From contig NZ_SMDD01000005.1 of the NCBI RefSeq assembly GCF_004343255.1, positions 1-64,000 of the forward strand: 64,000 nt of DNA, in the 5' to 3' direction. The notes below the pieces were generated by a model. The model was given only the letters and a program-made list of their open reading frames with translations, searched no databases and was not told where the DNA came from. Origin of the DNA: Laceyella sacchari (lineage in GTDB: Bacteria > Bacillota > Bacilli > Thermoactinomycetales > Thermoactinomycetaceae). Shown one piece after another: positions 1 through 9,175 of this stretch. Numbering within the stretch: the first letter of the stretch is position 1; every line of letters begins with the position of its first letter. The position numbers and the translations under genes were made by a program.

Positions 1-78
1 TACCGAACACGGAAGTTAAGCCCTCCAGCGCCGATGGTACTTGGGCTTAAGCCCTGGGAGAGTAGGTCGTTGCCAGGC
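1..78 (+). rRNA. rrf: 5S ribosomal RNA, 3' part
   Basis: The first 78 bases match the second half of bacterial 5S rRNA: the conserved CCGAACACGGAAGTTAAG stretch is followed by the 3' arm that closes the molecule with GCCAGGC. The 5' part lies outside the window. A terminator follows at once, so this is the end of an rRNA operon, and no tRNA genes follow. Confidence 0.95.
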
Positions 79-82
79 CATC

Positions 83-113
83 AAACCCCACTTCAGAATG
101 AAGTGGGGTTTTT
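83..113 (+). terminator. Rho-independent terminator of the rRNA operon
   Basis: A perfect 13-bp stem (83-95 with 99-111) with a 3-base loop runs into a short T run. It lies four bases after the 5S rRNA. Confidence 0.93.
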
Positions 114-570
114 GCTTTGTTTTGCATTGGTAAATGGCTTCATCATGTGGCATTGCCAGTGCCAAGGGGCAGAGTTGTTCGGAAACAAGGTCATTCTTGT
201 TCATTCAGCAATACCCAGCTCATTGGTTACCATTCGGAGCCTTAGGACAAGTAAGAGACGGTCTTATGTACATAACTTCGTTGCATGGGTGGATAAATTT
301 GGAGTTGCTTCGTTTCCCGTATCTAGGCGTTGAGCTAATCATTGAGGTGCCGAAGCTCATCGTATCGCCGAGATCATGCAAAGACACATATTTACATATT
401 TTCCACATCTCATCTATGAAACGGATCAAAAATAAATTCGTTCTAGCGAACCATACCTATGGTGCAAAAAACAATAAGCATGATTTGTAGTGGAACGACC
501 TATTTTAATCACTGAAATAGACATGGAGATGTTGTGGTACTGACTGATAACGCTGATGTAGTGTAATGGC

Positions 571-737
571 GTGTTCGGGAATCAAGTCAACCAATCGGGT
601 ACTGACGTAAACCCCTATAGGCACTGGCGTTCATTTAGGAAACTGGATGGAGTTATCTATAGAGTGGATTTGATCATTTAAATCCGAAAGATTGTTCAAA
701 GATCATACTAGCTACTAACATAATAAAAGGAGATTAA
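571..737 (+). pseudogene. Decayed C-terminal coding fragment, possibly a polymorphic toxin tail
   Basis: Frame 571-681 reads as plausible protein with the core PYRHWRSFRKLDGVIYRVD. It then needs a one-base shift to continue as HLNPKDCSKIILATNIIKGD, ending at TAA 735-737. An in-frame TAG at 559 cuts it upstream. The stop overlaps the ATG of the next decayed frame (taATG), as in a coupled operon. I do not recognise the family. A toxin C-terminus is a guess from the arrangement, a basic tail followed by a small membrane gene. Confidence 0.35.
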
Positions 738-1021
738 TGTCACTAACAATCTGGTATAAAAAGTAGATTTTGGACGGATATTGAGAAATTCTCTATGAAA
801 GGGCTACGACTATCTTAGTTACGGGTTTTATTATGAGTGCAATCGATGGTTCAATGGCTAGAGTCATTTTGAGAGCAAGTGACAAGGTGTTTAATCTGCA
901 TATGACGGAAGTAATAAATCTTTTCGAGGTGTAAGAGGAGTAGGTATTTATCATCATTGGAATGATTTTAATAGGTTTGGGAATATTTATGCGCCGAAAA
1001 AAGGTAGAAGAAGTGAAATGA
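737..1021 (+). pseudogene. Decayed small membrane protein gene with four in-frame stops
   Basis: An ATG at 737, six bases after GGAG, opens a frame that stays protein-like to TGA 1019-1021 but is broken by TAG 764, TGA 782, TAA 932 and TAG 941. Intact stretches read like a small membrane protein, for example 833-934 and the hydrophobic run IIIGMILIGLGIFMRRKK near 950-1000. The same frame is kept throughout, and its stop overlaps the next ATG (ATGA). This points to one gene of about 94 codons killed by point mutations. The family is not recognised. Confidence 0.4.
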
Positions 1022-1173
1022 TGAAATTCGACCTTGATCCAACTAGCTTTTTCAAGATGATTGGATATTTCCTGGTTGTAAAGATGCCTCCTATTTTTAC
1101 GGGAATTTATTTCATTTTACTTGGTATCTGCCTGATCATTCTTATGTTGTTTCTTGCATATTATCAAATATAA
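1018..1173 (+). CDS. Small hydrophobic protein, 51 aa, unknown
   Basis: An uninterrupted frame of 51 codons begins with two ATGs (1018, 1021) that overlap the stop of the decayed gene before it. Residues about 11-48 are strongly hydrophobic (PPIFTGIYFILLGICLIILM and neighbours), giving one or two membrane segments. The upstream purine stretch AGAAGAAG is a weak SD. It may be the last survivor of a decayed locus and may not be expressed. No family is recognised. Confidence 0.35.
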   Translation: MMKFDLDPTSFFKMIGYFLVVKMPPIFTGIYFILLGICLIILMLFLAYYQI

Positions 1174-2140
1174 GAATGGGGAATTCGCTCTGGGGTTATT
1201 CACTCACAGGGCTTTTTCATTTTGCTTTGCTCCCTATCACTCGCCGAATGATCTCTCAACCCACAGGGGGTCTAGGTGATGATAGATCGTTAACTAGATA
1301 CAAAATATCTTGCTGACCAAACCTATATGTAGTCGGACAAGGAAGTAAGAGCGGAATGATTGATATCTAGTTGTAGCAGCTTTTCTGCATCCCAAAATAA
1401 CACACAGCCAGTCTAAGATGTTTGCTTTGTTCGTGGTCATGATCGGGTGGTATTGCTGATGCTAGCATGGATGATTGATGCGAGCTGTGGGCAACCCAGC
1501 TAGTCATCTAGTCAGCCAACAGATTGGGAAAGCCAGTCAAGTTGGCAGAAGAGGATGGATGTTTAGCGAGATGAGAGATGGTGGGACCAGTCCTTATAAG
1601 TGCCGGCACAGTCAGTTGCTGTGGATGTTTTAAAAATGAGGAGCCATGCTTTTTTGATTGGATTGAGGTGTGGTTTGAGGAAACAATGGACGTGAATGCC
1701 GGCCATTTGTAAGATTGTTTAGGAATAAGGATGAAGATAACAATTAAAAAATCAAGAAGGAATTATTGTCTGTAAATTTAGAATGAAATTTTTATAATAG
1801 ATGGATTATAAGGTGGATGAACGAAATGGCGACGTTGTTGGCTATCCCTTGTGTGTATCTGACAAATTAGGCTGATGGATGGGGATGCTGATAAAAATCT
1901 AACACGCAGATGGGCAGGTAATACGATGAGATAACCGGCTTGGAGCAGTTGGCTCATACATCAGACACATCTTATCCCCACTTTGTCATGCACAGAAATG
2001 CGGTGATCACGCTATTGTGTTCTTTTTTGTAAGGGGGGATGCCAACTTGGCTGTGAATGAACGGCAGGCACGCCGTCGCTTTTTTCGTCATCCACGCCTT
2101 TATGGTGGAGCCATCAACCAAACACGAGGAGGGGATTTAT
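1174..2140 (+). other. Gene-poor intergenic stretch
   Basis: No convincing coding frame, tRNA or repeat is seen on either strand. All longer frames are broken by stops. The last part (about 2030-2140) is the leader of the gamma-glutamyltransferase gene. Confidence 0.6.
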
Positions 2141-3892
2141 TTGCGGCTTTGGAAAGTGTGCTTTGCCATTGGATTAAGTCTACTTCTCGTCTTGGGTATG
2201 ACTGTCGAATCGCCAGCCAAGTCAATGAAACGGGATGGACAGGACTTAACGGGGGGAGACGGGATAGCAACTGGCAAAACCGGAATGGTGGTGACAGCCC
2301 ATCCTTTGGCATCAAAGGTGGGGGCAGATGTGTTGCGCAATGGGGGCAATGCTGTGGACGCGGCAGTGGCCATTCAATTTGCTCTTAATGTGGTGGAGCC
2401 AATGATGTCTGGCATCGGCGGTGGCGGATTTATGATGGTTTATGATGCAGATAGGAGACAGGTAAGCATTGTCGACAGCCGTGAACGGGCACCTATGTCG
2501 GCCCACCCCCGGATGTTTCTGGACGAAAATGGAAAGGAAATCCCCTTCTCCGTCCGTGCGCATGAAGGGTATGCCGTCGGCGTACCCGGCACATTGAAAG
2601 GGCTTGATGTAGCGCTTAAGCGATGGGGTACCCGTTCTCTGGAGGAGTTGATCGATCCGGCGATCCGATTGGCGGAAAAAGGGGTTAGGGTGAACCGAAC
2701 GCTGGCCCGATCCATCGCGGAGAATCAGGAATGGCTTTCCCGCACCGCGGCGCGCGATTTATTTGTGCCTGATGGGAAACCCCTGCAAGAAGGGGATTGG
2801 CTGGTGCAACGCGACTTGGCCCGCACGTTTCGCTTGATCAAAGCGCGAGGGATTGATGCGTTTTATGGTGGGCCGATTGGAAAAGCACTTGTTAAGGAAG
2901 TGAACAAGCGGAACGGAGCAATGGCGTTATCTGATTTGGTGCGATATGAAGTAACCATGGACAAACCGCTCTGGGGATCGTTGCATGGGGTAAAAGTGGC
3001 TACCATGCCTCCGCCAAGTTCAGGAGGTGTGGCAGTTCTTCATATCTTAAAGCTGTTGGAACAAGTGGATGCCAAGGATGTGGATTTGCGTTCTGCAGAG
3101 AAGTACCATCTGTTCGCCGAAGCAATGCATCTAGCTTATGCCGATCGGGCCGCTTATCTGGGAGATCCCGAATTTGTTGATGTTCCCATCAAAGGGATGC
3201 TGGATTCGCGTTATATCGCCGAGAGAGCTGCGCTGATCAACAGGGAGAAAGCTAACAAGGATGTGAAACCGGGCGACCCTTGGAAGTATGAAAAAGAAAA
3301 GGGGATGAGGTCAAACGTATGGGAGGATCACGAAAACGGACAGACCACCCATTTTACGGTGGCTGACCGTTGGGGAAATCTGGTGTCTTACACCACCACG
3401 ATTGAACAGGAATTCGGTACGGGCATTATGGTTCCGGGATATGGCTTTTTCCTAAACAATGAGCTGACTGATTTCGACGCCAATCCGGGAGGCCCCAACG
3501 AAGTGCGACCGAATAAACGACCGCGGAGCAGCATGGCTCCCACCATAATATTTCAAAACGGTAAACCGCTGATGACGGTGGGGTCACCTGGAGGAGCGAC
3601 TATTATCGCGTCTGTCTATCAGGTGATATTTAATAAGCTGAGCAAGGGGTTGGATTTGAAGCAGGCAATTGAGGAGCCACGCATCTACAGCTCTCGTTAT
3701 CCCACCATCCGTTGGGAAAGAGGGGTTCCTGATCAAGCGCGGGAAGAGATGACGCGAATGGGCCACCGCTTTGAAAGCGAGCCAACGGAGATAGGCAATG
3801 TAAACGCGATTTGGATTGATTGGAGAAAAAAACGGTATTATGGAGCTGGAGATTCATCGCGCGATAGCACAGCAATTGGACTAAATCGGTAA
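2141..3892 (+). CDS. ggt: Gamma-glutamyltransferase (gamma-glutamyltranspeptidase)
   Basis: This enzyme cleaves gamma-glutamyl bonds of glutathione or poly-gamma-glutamate outside the cell. Glycine- and serine-rich motifs such as GIGGGGFM and the self-cleavage site GQTTHFTVAD, whose second Thr becomes the N-terminal nucleophile of the small subunit, identify it. GSPGGATI near the C-terminus is also typical. The frame is open from 2057, but TTG 2141 sits seven bases after AGGAGGGG and gives 583 aa starting with a clean signal peptide (MRLWKVCFAIGLSLLLVLGM). I therefore choose TTG. It is monocistronic, with its own terminator. Confidence 0.93.
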   Translation: MRLWKVCFAIGLSLLLVLGMTVESPAKSMKRDGQDLTGGDGIATGKTGMVVTAHPLASKVGADVLRNGGNAVDAAVAIQFALNVVEPMMSGIGGGGFMMVYDADRRQVSIVDSRERAPMSAHPRMFLDENGKEIPFSVRAHEGYAVGVPGTLKGLDVALKRWGTRSLEELIDPAIRLAEKGVRVNRTLARSIAENQEWLSRTAARDLFVPDGKPLQEGDWLVQRDLARTFRLIKARGIDAFYGGPIGKALVKEVNKRNGAMALSDLVRYEVTMDKPLWGSLHGVKVATMPPPSSGGVAVLHILKLLEQVDAKDVDLRSAEKYHLFAEAMHLAYADRAAYLGDPEFVDVPIKGMLDSRYIAERAALINREKANKDVKPGDPWKYEKEKGMRSNVWEDHENGQTTHFTVADRWGNLVSYTTTIEQEFGTGIMVPGYGFFLNNELTDFDANPGGPNEVRPNKRPRSSMAPTIIFQNGKPLMTVGSPGGATIIASVYQVIFNKLSKGLDLKQAIEEPRIYSSRYPTIRWERGVPDQAREEMTRMGHRFESEPTEIGNVNAIWIDWRKKRYYGAGDSSRDSTAIGLNR

Positions 3893-3893
3893 A

Positions 3894-3937
3894 AAGCCCC
3901 CCCTACCGCAAGTACGCTTGTGGGGGGGCTTTTTTTG
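3894..3937 (+). terminator. Terminator after ggt
   Basis: A GC-rich stem (AAGCCCCCCC, 3894-3903, with GGGGGGGCTT, 3922-3931) is followed by a run of seven T. Confidence 0.93.
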
Positions 3938-4110
3938 CACCCGGAGTTCCGAAAATGACAAGTGGTTGGCCGCTAACCAGAGGGGATCATCTGATTGTCA
4001 TCCAGTAACAGGAAAACCTTTATCGATCATTTCCGTTTCATTAGGGAATGTTCATGAATTTATTTAGCTTAACGCTTTCATGGCCGATATACAACAGAAA
4101 ATTACATATA

Positions 4111-4153
4111 AACACGAACGCTGATTGTTGATGATTGGTTAATGTTCGTTTTT
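4111..4153 (+). promoter_or_regulatory. Paired PurBoxes (PurR operator) of the pur operon
   Basis: Two inverted PurBox-like sites are seen: AACACGAACGCT at 4111-4122, and AATGTTCGTTTTT at 4141-4153, which reads AAAAACGAACATT on the other strand. The Bacillus PurR box contains a CGAA core with AT-rich flanks, and PurR binds two inverted copies. The downstream box abuts the -35 element, so binding should block the promoter; PRPP is the known signal for PurR release. Operator function is inferred from sequence. Confidence 0.88.
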
Positions 4154-4157
4154 ACCG

Positions 4158-4187
4158 TTGACTTTTTCACGGGTTCATTGTTACACT
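4158..4187 (+). promoter_or_regulatory. SigA-type promoter of the pur operon
   Basis: TTGACT (4158-4163), a 17-base spacer and TTACAC (4181-4186; TACACT one base later) form a housekeeping promoter directly after the PurBoxes. The transcript would begin near 4193, giving a leader of about 150 bases before purE. Confidence 0.75.
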
Positions 4188-4242
4188 GGAAATGTGGTTG
4201 AGGAGGAAATCTCGCATCCACATCATCATCTGTAGAAAGTCG

Positions 4243-4317
4243 GATGAAGCTAAGCCTAAGTAGTAGACTTCTATCACTCGCATCTAAGAAAGGCTGTTGA
4301 TTAGGCTTGCCTTCATC
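4243..4317 (+). promoter_or_regulatory. Long-range stem in the pur mRNA leader
   Basis: GATGAAG-C-TAAGCCTAA (4243-4258) can pair with TTAGGCTT-GC-CTTCATC (4301-4317), enclosing about 42 bases and ending just before the purE SD. There is no T run, and the guanine riboswitch core found upstream of B. subtilis purE is not recognisable here. Its role is unknown. Confidence 0.5.
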
Positions 4318-4345
4318 AAGAATAGATAGAAGGAGACGGATCAAG

Positions 4346-4831
4346 GTGAAACCAAAAGTTGGAGTCATAATGGGGAGCACTTCAGATTGGCCGACGATGC
4401 AAAAGGCATGCGACGTATTAGCCGAGTTGCAAATTCCGTACGAGGCGAAAGTTGTTTCCGCTCACCGGACACCGGATGAGATGTTTCGATACGCGGAAAC
4501 GGCGGAAGAGCGCGGCATTGAAGTAATTGTCGCTGGTGCGGGTGGTGCGGCGCATCTGCCAGGCATGGTCGCTTCAAAAACGGTTTTGCCGGTGATCGGA
4601 GTACCGATCAAGACATCCGCTCTAAACGGGATGGATTCATTGCTTTCAATTGTGCAGATGCCAGGGGGTGTTCCGGTTGCAACCGTAGCCATCGGCGATG
4701 CCGGGGCGGTCAATGCCGGATTGCTCGCGGCGGAAATGTTGGGCATTCAAGACAAAGCGTTGCGCGAGCGTTTAGCCAAACGGCGTGAACAAATCCGTAG
4801 TCGTGTGCTAAAGGAAAGTGAATTGAAATGA
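4346..4831 (+). CDS. purE: N5-carboxyaminoimidazole ribonucleotide mutase PurE
   Basis: PurE converts N5-CAIR to CAIR in IMP synthesis. The N-terminal [11 protein letters not shown] and [10 protein letters not shown], followed by [12 protein letters not shown], are class I PurE active-site motifs. GTG 4346 follows AAGGAGACGG at a good distance and gives 161 aa, the normal size; the longer upstream frame adds a basic non-family extension. It is the first gene of the pur operon and overlaps purK by four bases (ATGA). Confidence 0.96.
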   Translation: MKPKVGVIMGSTSDWPTMQKACDVLAELQIPYEAKVVSAHRTPDEMFRYAETAEERGIEVIVAGAGGAAHLPGMVASKTVLPVIGVPIKTSALNGMDSLLSIVQMPGGVPVATVAIGDAGAVNAGLLAAEMLGIQDKALRERLAKRREQIRSRVLKESELK

Positions 4832-6018
4832 TTGAGACGATGAAGCAAAAGAAAGCGGGCTTAATCAAGCCCGGCCAGACGATCGGCATTTTGGGAGGCG
4901 GGCAACTGGGGCGCATGGTGATTCTCGAGGGGCGAAAGTTGGGATACCGCTTCGTCACATTGGACCCAGCGGCTGACTGCCCCGGAGGCCAAGTGTCCGA
5001 CCGACATGTAAGCGCTCCTTACGATGATCAGGAGGCAGCACGCCGCTTGGCAGAAGCCGCTGATCTGATCGTGTATGAATTCGAAAACATCGACCCGGAG
5101 ATCGTTAAAAAGCTGGAACAGCAAACGATGGTTCCGCAAGGCAGCCGCTTGCTTGAATTGACGCGACATCGCCTCATGGAGAAGCAAGCACTCACTCGGG
5201 CTGGCATTCCGGTGGCACCATATGTTGCCGTTGAAACAGAAGCCGACTTGCGGCAAGCTTTGGCTGAGTTGGGGCTTCCGGCTGTGTTGAAAACTGCGAC
5301 AGGCGGATATGATGGCAAAGGCCAGTGGATGCTAAAAACAGACCAGGACGTGGCCGCATTGCCAGCTGAGCTGTTTCAGCAAGGGAAAACCTTGGTTTTG
5401 GAGCAATTCATCCCTTTCCAAAAAGAATGTTCGGTCGTGGTGGCACGAAATGTTCATGGCGAAGTGAGAGCTTTTCCGCCCTCTGTCAATTTGCACCGTC
5501 ATCATATCCTGCATATGTCGGTGGCTCCCGCCCCTCTGGCTGAAGGCGTGGCTGAACGGGCTGTGCGCCTAGCTGAGCAGGTGGCTGACTCGCTTGGGGT
5601 GGTGGGATTGGTGGCTGTAGAAATGTTTGTGCTCGCGTCTGGCGAATTGCTCGTCAATGAGCTGGCACCGCGTCCGCACAATTCCGGCCATTATACGTTT
5701 GACGCTTGCCTCACGTCCCAATTTGAGCAATTTGTACGAGCTGTCGTCGGTTTGCCTTTAGGGCCGACTACGCTTACTTCCCCGGCAGTGATGGTGAATA
5801 TTCTGGGGGAGCATGGCGAAGCATTTAATCAAGCATACGGATCGTTGCCCGGGCAGGTGAAAGTGCACTGGTACGGCAAGGAGATAGCGAAAAAAGGACG
5901 CAAGATGGGGCATGTCACGGTGGTGGATGATTTGGAAAGCGCAATCGCGTGGATCGACGCGTCGGGAATCTGGCCACCTTTGACGGAACAAGAAAAAAAG
6001 GTTATTTATGATAGATAA
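4828..6018 (+). CDS. purK: N5-carboxyaminoimidazole ribonucleotide synthase PurK
   Basis: This ATP-grasp enzyme (396 aa) carboxylates AIR with bicarbonate and ATP to N5-CAIR, the substrate of PurE. The N-terminal [11 protein letters not shown] is the PurK nucleotide-like fold start. [13 protein letters not shown] is the ATP-grasp glycine loop and [14 protein letters not shown] the metal-binding end of the domain. It is translationally coupled to purE by an ATGA overlap. Confidence 0.96.
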   Translation: MIETMKQKKAGLIKPGQTIGILGGGQLGRMVILEGRKLGYRFVTLDPAADCPGGQVSDRHVSAPYDDQEAARRLAEAADLIVYEFENIDPEIVKKLEQQTMVPQGSRLLELTRHRLMEKQALTRAGIPVAPYVAVETEADLRQALAELGLPAVLKTATGGYDGKGQWMLKTDQDVAALPAELFQQGKTLVLEQFIPFQKECSVVVARNVHGEVRAFPPSVNLHRHHILHMSVAPAPLAEGVAERAVRLAEQVADSLGVVGLVAVEMFVLASGELLVNELAPRPHNSGHYTFDACLTSQFEQFVRAVVGLPLGPTTLTSPAVMVNILGEHGEAFNQAYGSLPGQVKVHWYGKEIAKKGRKMGHVTVVDDLESAIAWIDASGIWPPLTEQEKKVIYDR

Positions 6019-6101
6019 TCATTTTTGCAGTCGGTATATGTGCCGGCGGTGAAATGGTTGTTAGTAAGCAATGAGGTTTTCTAAAAAGGTGGGACAAGCA
6101 A

Positions 6102-7397
6102 ATGATCGAACGTTATTCACGCCCAGAGATGGCAAAGATCTGGACAGAACAAAACAAATTTGAGGCTTGGTTGGAAGTAGAAATCCTGGCCTGTGAAGCA
6201 TGGGCGGAGCTCGGCGTCATCCCCAAGGAAGATGTGGCGCAGATCCGTAAGAACGCCAAAGTGAACATTGATCGGGTGCATGAGATTGAACAAGATACCC
6301 GGCATGATGTGGTTGCCTTCACCCGTGCGGTGTCAGAAACGCTTGGGCCGGAATCCAAATGGGTTCACTACGGTCTGACTTCGACGGACGTCGTCGACAC
6401 GGCGCTTTCTTATCTGCTCAAACAAGCCAACGAAATCCTGCTCAAAGATATTGATAACTTAATCGAAGTGATCAAAGCGAAAGCGGAAGAGCACAAAACG
6501 ACGGTGATGATGGGCCGGACGCACGGCGTACACGCGGAACCGACGACTTTCGGGCTCAAGATGGCGCTGTGGTATGCGGAGATGAAGCGCAATCGGGAGC
6601 GCTTCGTACGGGCGATGGAAACGGTACGTGTGGGCAAAATTTCCGGCGCGGTAGGTACGTATGCCAACATTGATCCGTTTGTAGAAAAGTATGTGTGCGA
6701 GAAACTGGGTCTTGAGGCTTCGCCGATTTCTACACAAACCCTGCAACGCGACCGTCACGCCGAATACATGGCGACCTTGGCACTGATCGCCACATCGCTT
6801 GATAAGTTCGCGACGGAAATCCGGGGCCTGCAGAAGAGTGAGACCCGCGAAGTGGAAGAGCCCTTCAGAAAAGGACAAAAAGGGTCTTCGGCGATGCCGC
6901 ATAAGCGAAACCCAATCGGTTGCGAAAATATCAGCGGATTGGCCCGCGTAATCCGTGGACACATGGTTTCTGCTTATGAAAACGTACCGCTGTGGCATGA
7001 ACGGGATATCTCGCATTCGTCGGTTGAACGGGTAATTCTCCCTGACGCAACGATTCTGCTCAACTACCTGCTTAACCGGTTTGCCAACATCGTGCGCGAT
7101 CTCACCGTCTTCCCGGAGAATATGAAACGGAACATGGAGCGCACCTTCGGGTTGATTTATTCGCAACGCGTGCTTCTCAGTCTGATCAACAAAGGGTTGA
7201 AACGGGAAGAGGCTTACGACCGTGTGCAACGCCTTGCCATGCAAGCGTGGGAAGAGCAACGACCGTTCAAACCGCTTGTTGAAAGCGATGAGTTGATTTC
7301 CAAGACGTTGTCTCCGGAAGAGATCGAACAATGCTTTGATTACAGCTACCATTTGTCGCAGGTGGATACCATTTTTGCGCGTCTGGGCTTGAAGTGA
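6102..7397 (+). CDS. purB: Adenylosuccinate lyase PurB
   Basis: PurB splits SAICAR to AICAR, and adenylosuccinate to AMP, releasing fumarate. The superfamily signature [20 protein letters not shown], the TSTDVVDTA loop and [11 protein letters not shown] with its catalytic His are present. The 431-aa length is normal. The start at ATG 6102 follows AAAAAGGTGGG. It follows purK after 83 bases with no terminator, as in B. subtilis purEKB. Confidence 0.97.
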   Translation: MIERYSRPEMAKIWTEQNKFEAWLEVEILACEAWAELGVIPKEDVAQIRKNAKVNIDRVHEIEQDTRHDVVAFTRAVSETLGPESKWVHYGLTSTDVVDTALSYLLKQANEILLKDIDNLIEVIKAKAEEHKTTVMMGRTHGVHAEPTTFGLKMALWYAEMKRNRERFVRAMETVRVGKISGAVGTYANIDPFVEKYVCEKLGLEASPISTQTLQRDRHAEYMATLALIATSLDKFATEIRGLQKSETREVEEPFRKGQKGSSAMPHKRNPIGCENISGLARVIRGHMVSAYENVPLWHERDISHSSVERVILPDATILLNYLLNRFANIVRDLTVFPENMKRNMERTFGLIYSQRVLLSLINKGLKREEAYDRVQRLAMQAWEEQRPFKPLVESDELISKTLSPEEIEQCFDYSYHLSQVDTIFARLGLK

Positions 7398-7527
7398 CCA
7401 TCTGTTTCATGGTGCGGGCATAAAACCGCATGATTTACAATCAGCTCTTATCAAGGTGCATGGGGGGGAGACGCACACTGTGCTCTTCTCCTCAGCATCC
7501 ACTTTTCTGCTAAAGGGGCGACCAGCT

Positions 7528-8238
7528 GTGAGACCAGGAGATATGCTGTACGAAGGAAAGGCGAAACAACTGTTTTTGACGGAAGACAGTGCGGTGTTGC
7601 GGGTGAAATACAAAGATTCGGCCACTGCCTTCAACAATCAGAAACGGGCCACCTTGGAAGGCAAGGGAGAAATGAACAACCGCATCAGCACGTTTTTCTT
7701 CGAGTTGCTGAATAAAAAAGGGATTGCTAACCATTTTATCAAGGCAATTTCGCCACTTGAGCAATTGGTAAAAAAAGTAGAAATTATCCCAATTGAGGTG
7801 GTTGTTCGCAATATTGCGGCGGGAACCATGGCGAAACGATTGGGAATTGCTGAAGGAACCAAACTGAAACACACGATTGTCGAATTTTATTACAAGGATG
7901 ACGCGCTGGGCGATCCGTTGATTACGGAAGAGCATATCTCCGTTCTGGAGTTGGCGACGCCAGAGCAAGTGGCCCAACTTCGTGAACAGGCGCTCCGAGT
8001 GAATGAAGTGCTGTCCGCGTTTCTGTTGGAACTAAATATCATCCTCGTCGATTTCAAGCTGGAGTTTGGTGTGGATGGGGATGGAAATGTTTTGCTCGCT
8101 GACGAAATTTCTCCAGACACCTGCCGTTTTTGGGACAAGGAAACCGGCGAACGGTTGGATAAAGACCGTTTCCGCCGCGACATGGGACAAGTTGTGGAAG
8201 CTTATCACGAAATCTGGAATCGTTTGGGAGGAAAATAA
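7528..8238 (+). CDS. purC: SAICAR synthetase PurC
   Basis: PurC joins aspartate to CAIR with ATP to make SAICAR. MLYEGKAKQLF and YKDSATAFN are the N-terminal ATP-site motifs; EVVVRNIAAGT and LADEISPDTCRFWD are the two PROSITE-type signatures. GTG 7528 lies nine bases after AAAGGGG and gives 236 aa, close to B. subtilis PurC; the frame upstream of it is not conserved-looking. ATG 7543 is an alternative, but its SD is too close. Confidence 0.95.
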   Translation: MRPGDMLYEGKAKQLFLTEDSAVLRVKYKDSATAFNNQKRATLEGKGEMNNRISTFFFELLNKKGIANHFIKAISPLEQLVKKVEIIPIEVVVRNIAAGTMAKRLGIAEGTKLKHTIVEFYYKDDALGDPLITEEHISVLELATPEQVAQLREQALRVNEVLSAFLLELNIILVDFKLEFGVDGDGNVLLADEISPDTCRFWDKETGERLDKDRFRRDMGQVVEAYHEIWNRLGGK

Positions 8239-8239
8239 T

Positions 8240-8491
8240 ATGTTTAAAGCGACGATTTATGTCACCTTGAAGGATAGCGTATTGGACCCACAAGGGGTTG
8301 CGGTCAAAGGTTCATTACACACACTGGGATTTGAAGGCGTGCGTGATGTGCGGATCGGCAAGCGGGTGGAAGTGCTCTTGGAATGCGAAAGCCGCGCAGA
8401 GGCGGAGAAACAAATCAAAGAGCTGAGCGAAAAAGTGCTGTCCAATCCAGTGATCGAGAATTTCACATTTGAATTGGAAGAGGTGGCGTAA
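8240..8491 (+). CDS. purS: FGAM synthase subunit PurS
   Basis: This small subunit (83 aa) bridges PurQ and PurL in the three-part formylglycinamidine synthase of Gram-positive bacteria. The fold pattern FKATIYVTLK, DPQGVAVKGSLHTLGF and DVRIGK is typical. ATG 8240 uses the SD GGGAGGAAAA inside the end of purC. PurS shows that the downstream PurL is the small, multi-subunit type. Confidence 0.95.
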   Translation: MFKATIYVTLKDSVLDPQGVAVKGSLHTLGFEGVRDVRIGKRVEVLLECESRAEAEKQIKELSEKVLSNPVIENFTFELEEVA

Positions 8492-9175
8492 GTGCGGTTT
8501 GCCGTTCCTATTTTTCCGGGTTCCAACTGTGATTATGATTGCATCCACGCCGTTGAAGACATTTTGGGCGAACCGGTAGCCCCGGTTTGGCACCATGACA
8601 CGGATCTGTCCTCCTTTGACGCAGTCATCCTGCCGGGAGGGTTCTCCTATGGTGATTATCTGCGTTGCGGGGCGATCGCCCGTTTTTCTCCCGTGATGGC
8701 GGCGGTGAAGGATGCGGCTGCGGCGGGTAAGCTGGTCATCGGGATTTGCAACGGGTTTCAAGTGTTATGTGAATCAGGGCTTCTGCCAGGCGCGCTTATG
8801 CGCAACAACCACCTGAAATTCCGTTGCGACATCCAACCGATTCGGATTGAGAACAACCAAACGCCGTTTACGTGCGCTTATGAAGACGGTCAGGTGATCC
8901 GCATTCCGATCGCCCATGGCGAAGGCAACTACTACTGTGATGAAGCGACATTGGCTGAACTGAAAGCGAACAACCAAATCGTATTCCGCTATGCGGGGGA
9001 AAATCCCAATGGGTCTGTGGACGACATTGCCGGAATTTGCAACAAAGCTGGCAATGTGTTGGGCATGATGCCGCATCCGGAACGGGCCATTTTTGACTGG
9101 ATGGGCTCTGACGATGGAAAGTATCTCTTCAAATCCATGCTTCAATACTGGAAGGAGAATAGCCGTGCGGTCTGA
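8492..9175 (+). CDS. purQ: FGAM synthase glutaminase subunit PurQ
   Basis: This class I glutamine amidotransferase (227 aa) supplies ammonia to PurL. The nucleophile lies in GICNGFQVL, and the His-Glu pair in [11 protein letters not shown] 8492 directly follows the purS stop, which points to coupled translation. Its end overlaps purL by 11 bases. Confidence 0.96.
   Translation: MRFAVPIFPGSNCDYDCIHAVEDILGEPVAPVWHHDTDLSSFDAVILPGGFSYGDYLRCGAIARFSPVMAAVKDAAAAGKLVIGICNGFQVLCESGLLPGALMRNNHLKFRCDIQPIRIENNQTPFTCAYEDGQVIRIPIAHGEGNYYCDEATLAELKANNQIVFRYAGENPNGSVDDIAGICNKAGNVLGMMPHPERAIFDWMGSDDGKYLFKSMLQYWKENSRAV

Noticed and set aside
2057-2140. Longer N-terminus for gamma-glutamyltransferase from ATG 2057
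   Set aside because: The nearest SD is about 16 bases away and the extension hides the signal peptide, while TTG 2141 has AGGAGGGG at ideal spacing.
4200-4345. Guanine (purine) riboswitch upstream of purE
   Set aside because: The conserved core (such as TTTCTACC and the paired loop sequences) is not found.
6459-7352. 297-codon minus-strand frame opposite purB
   Set aside because: It lies fully inside a conserved enzyme gene, is His/Arg/Phe-rich as expected for an antisense shadow, and has no SD.
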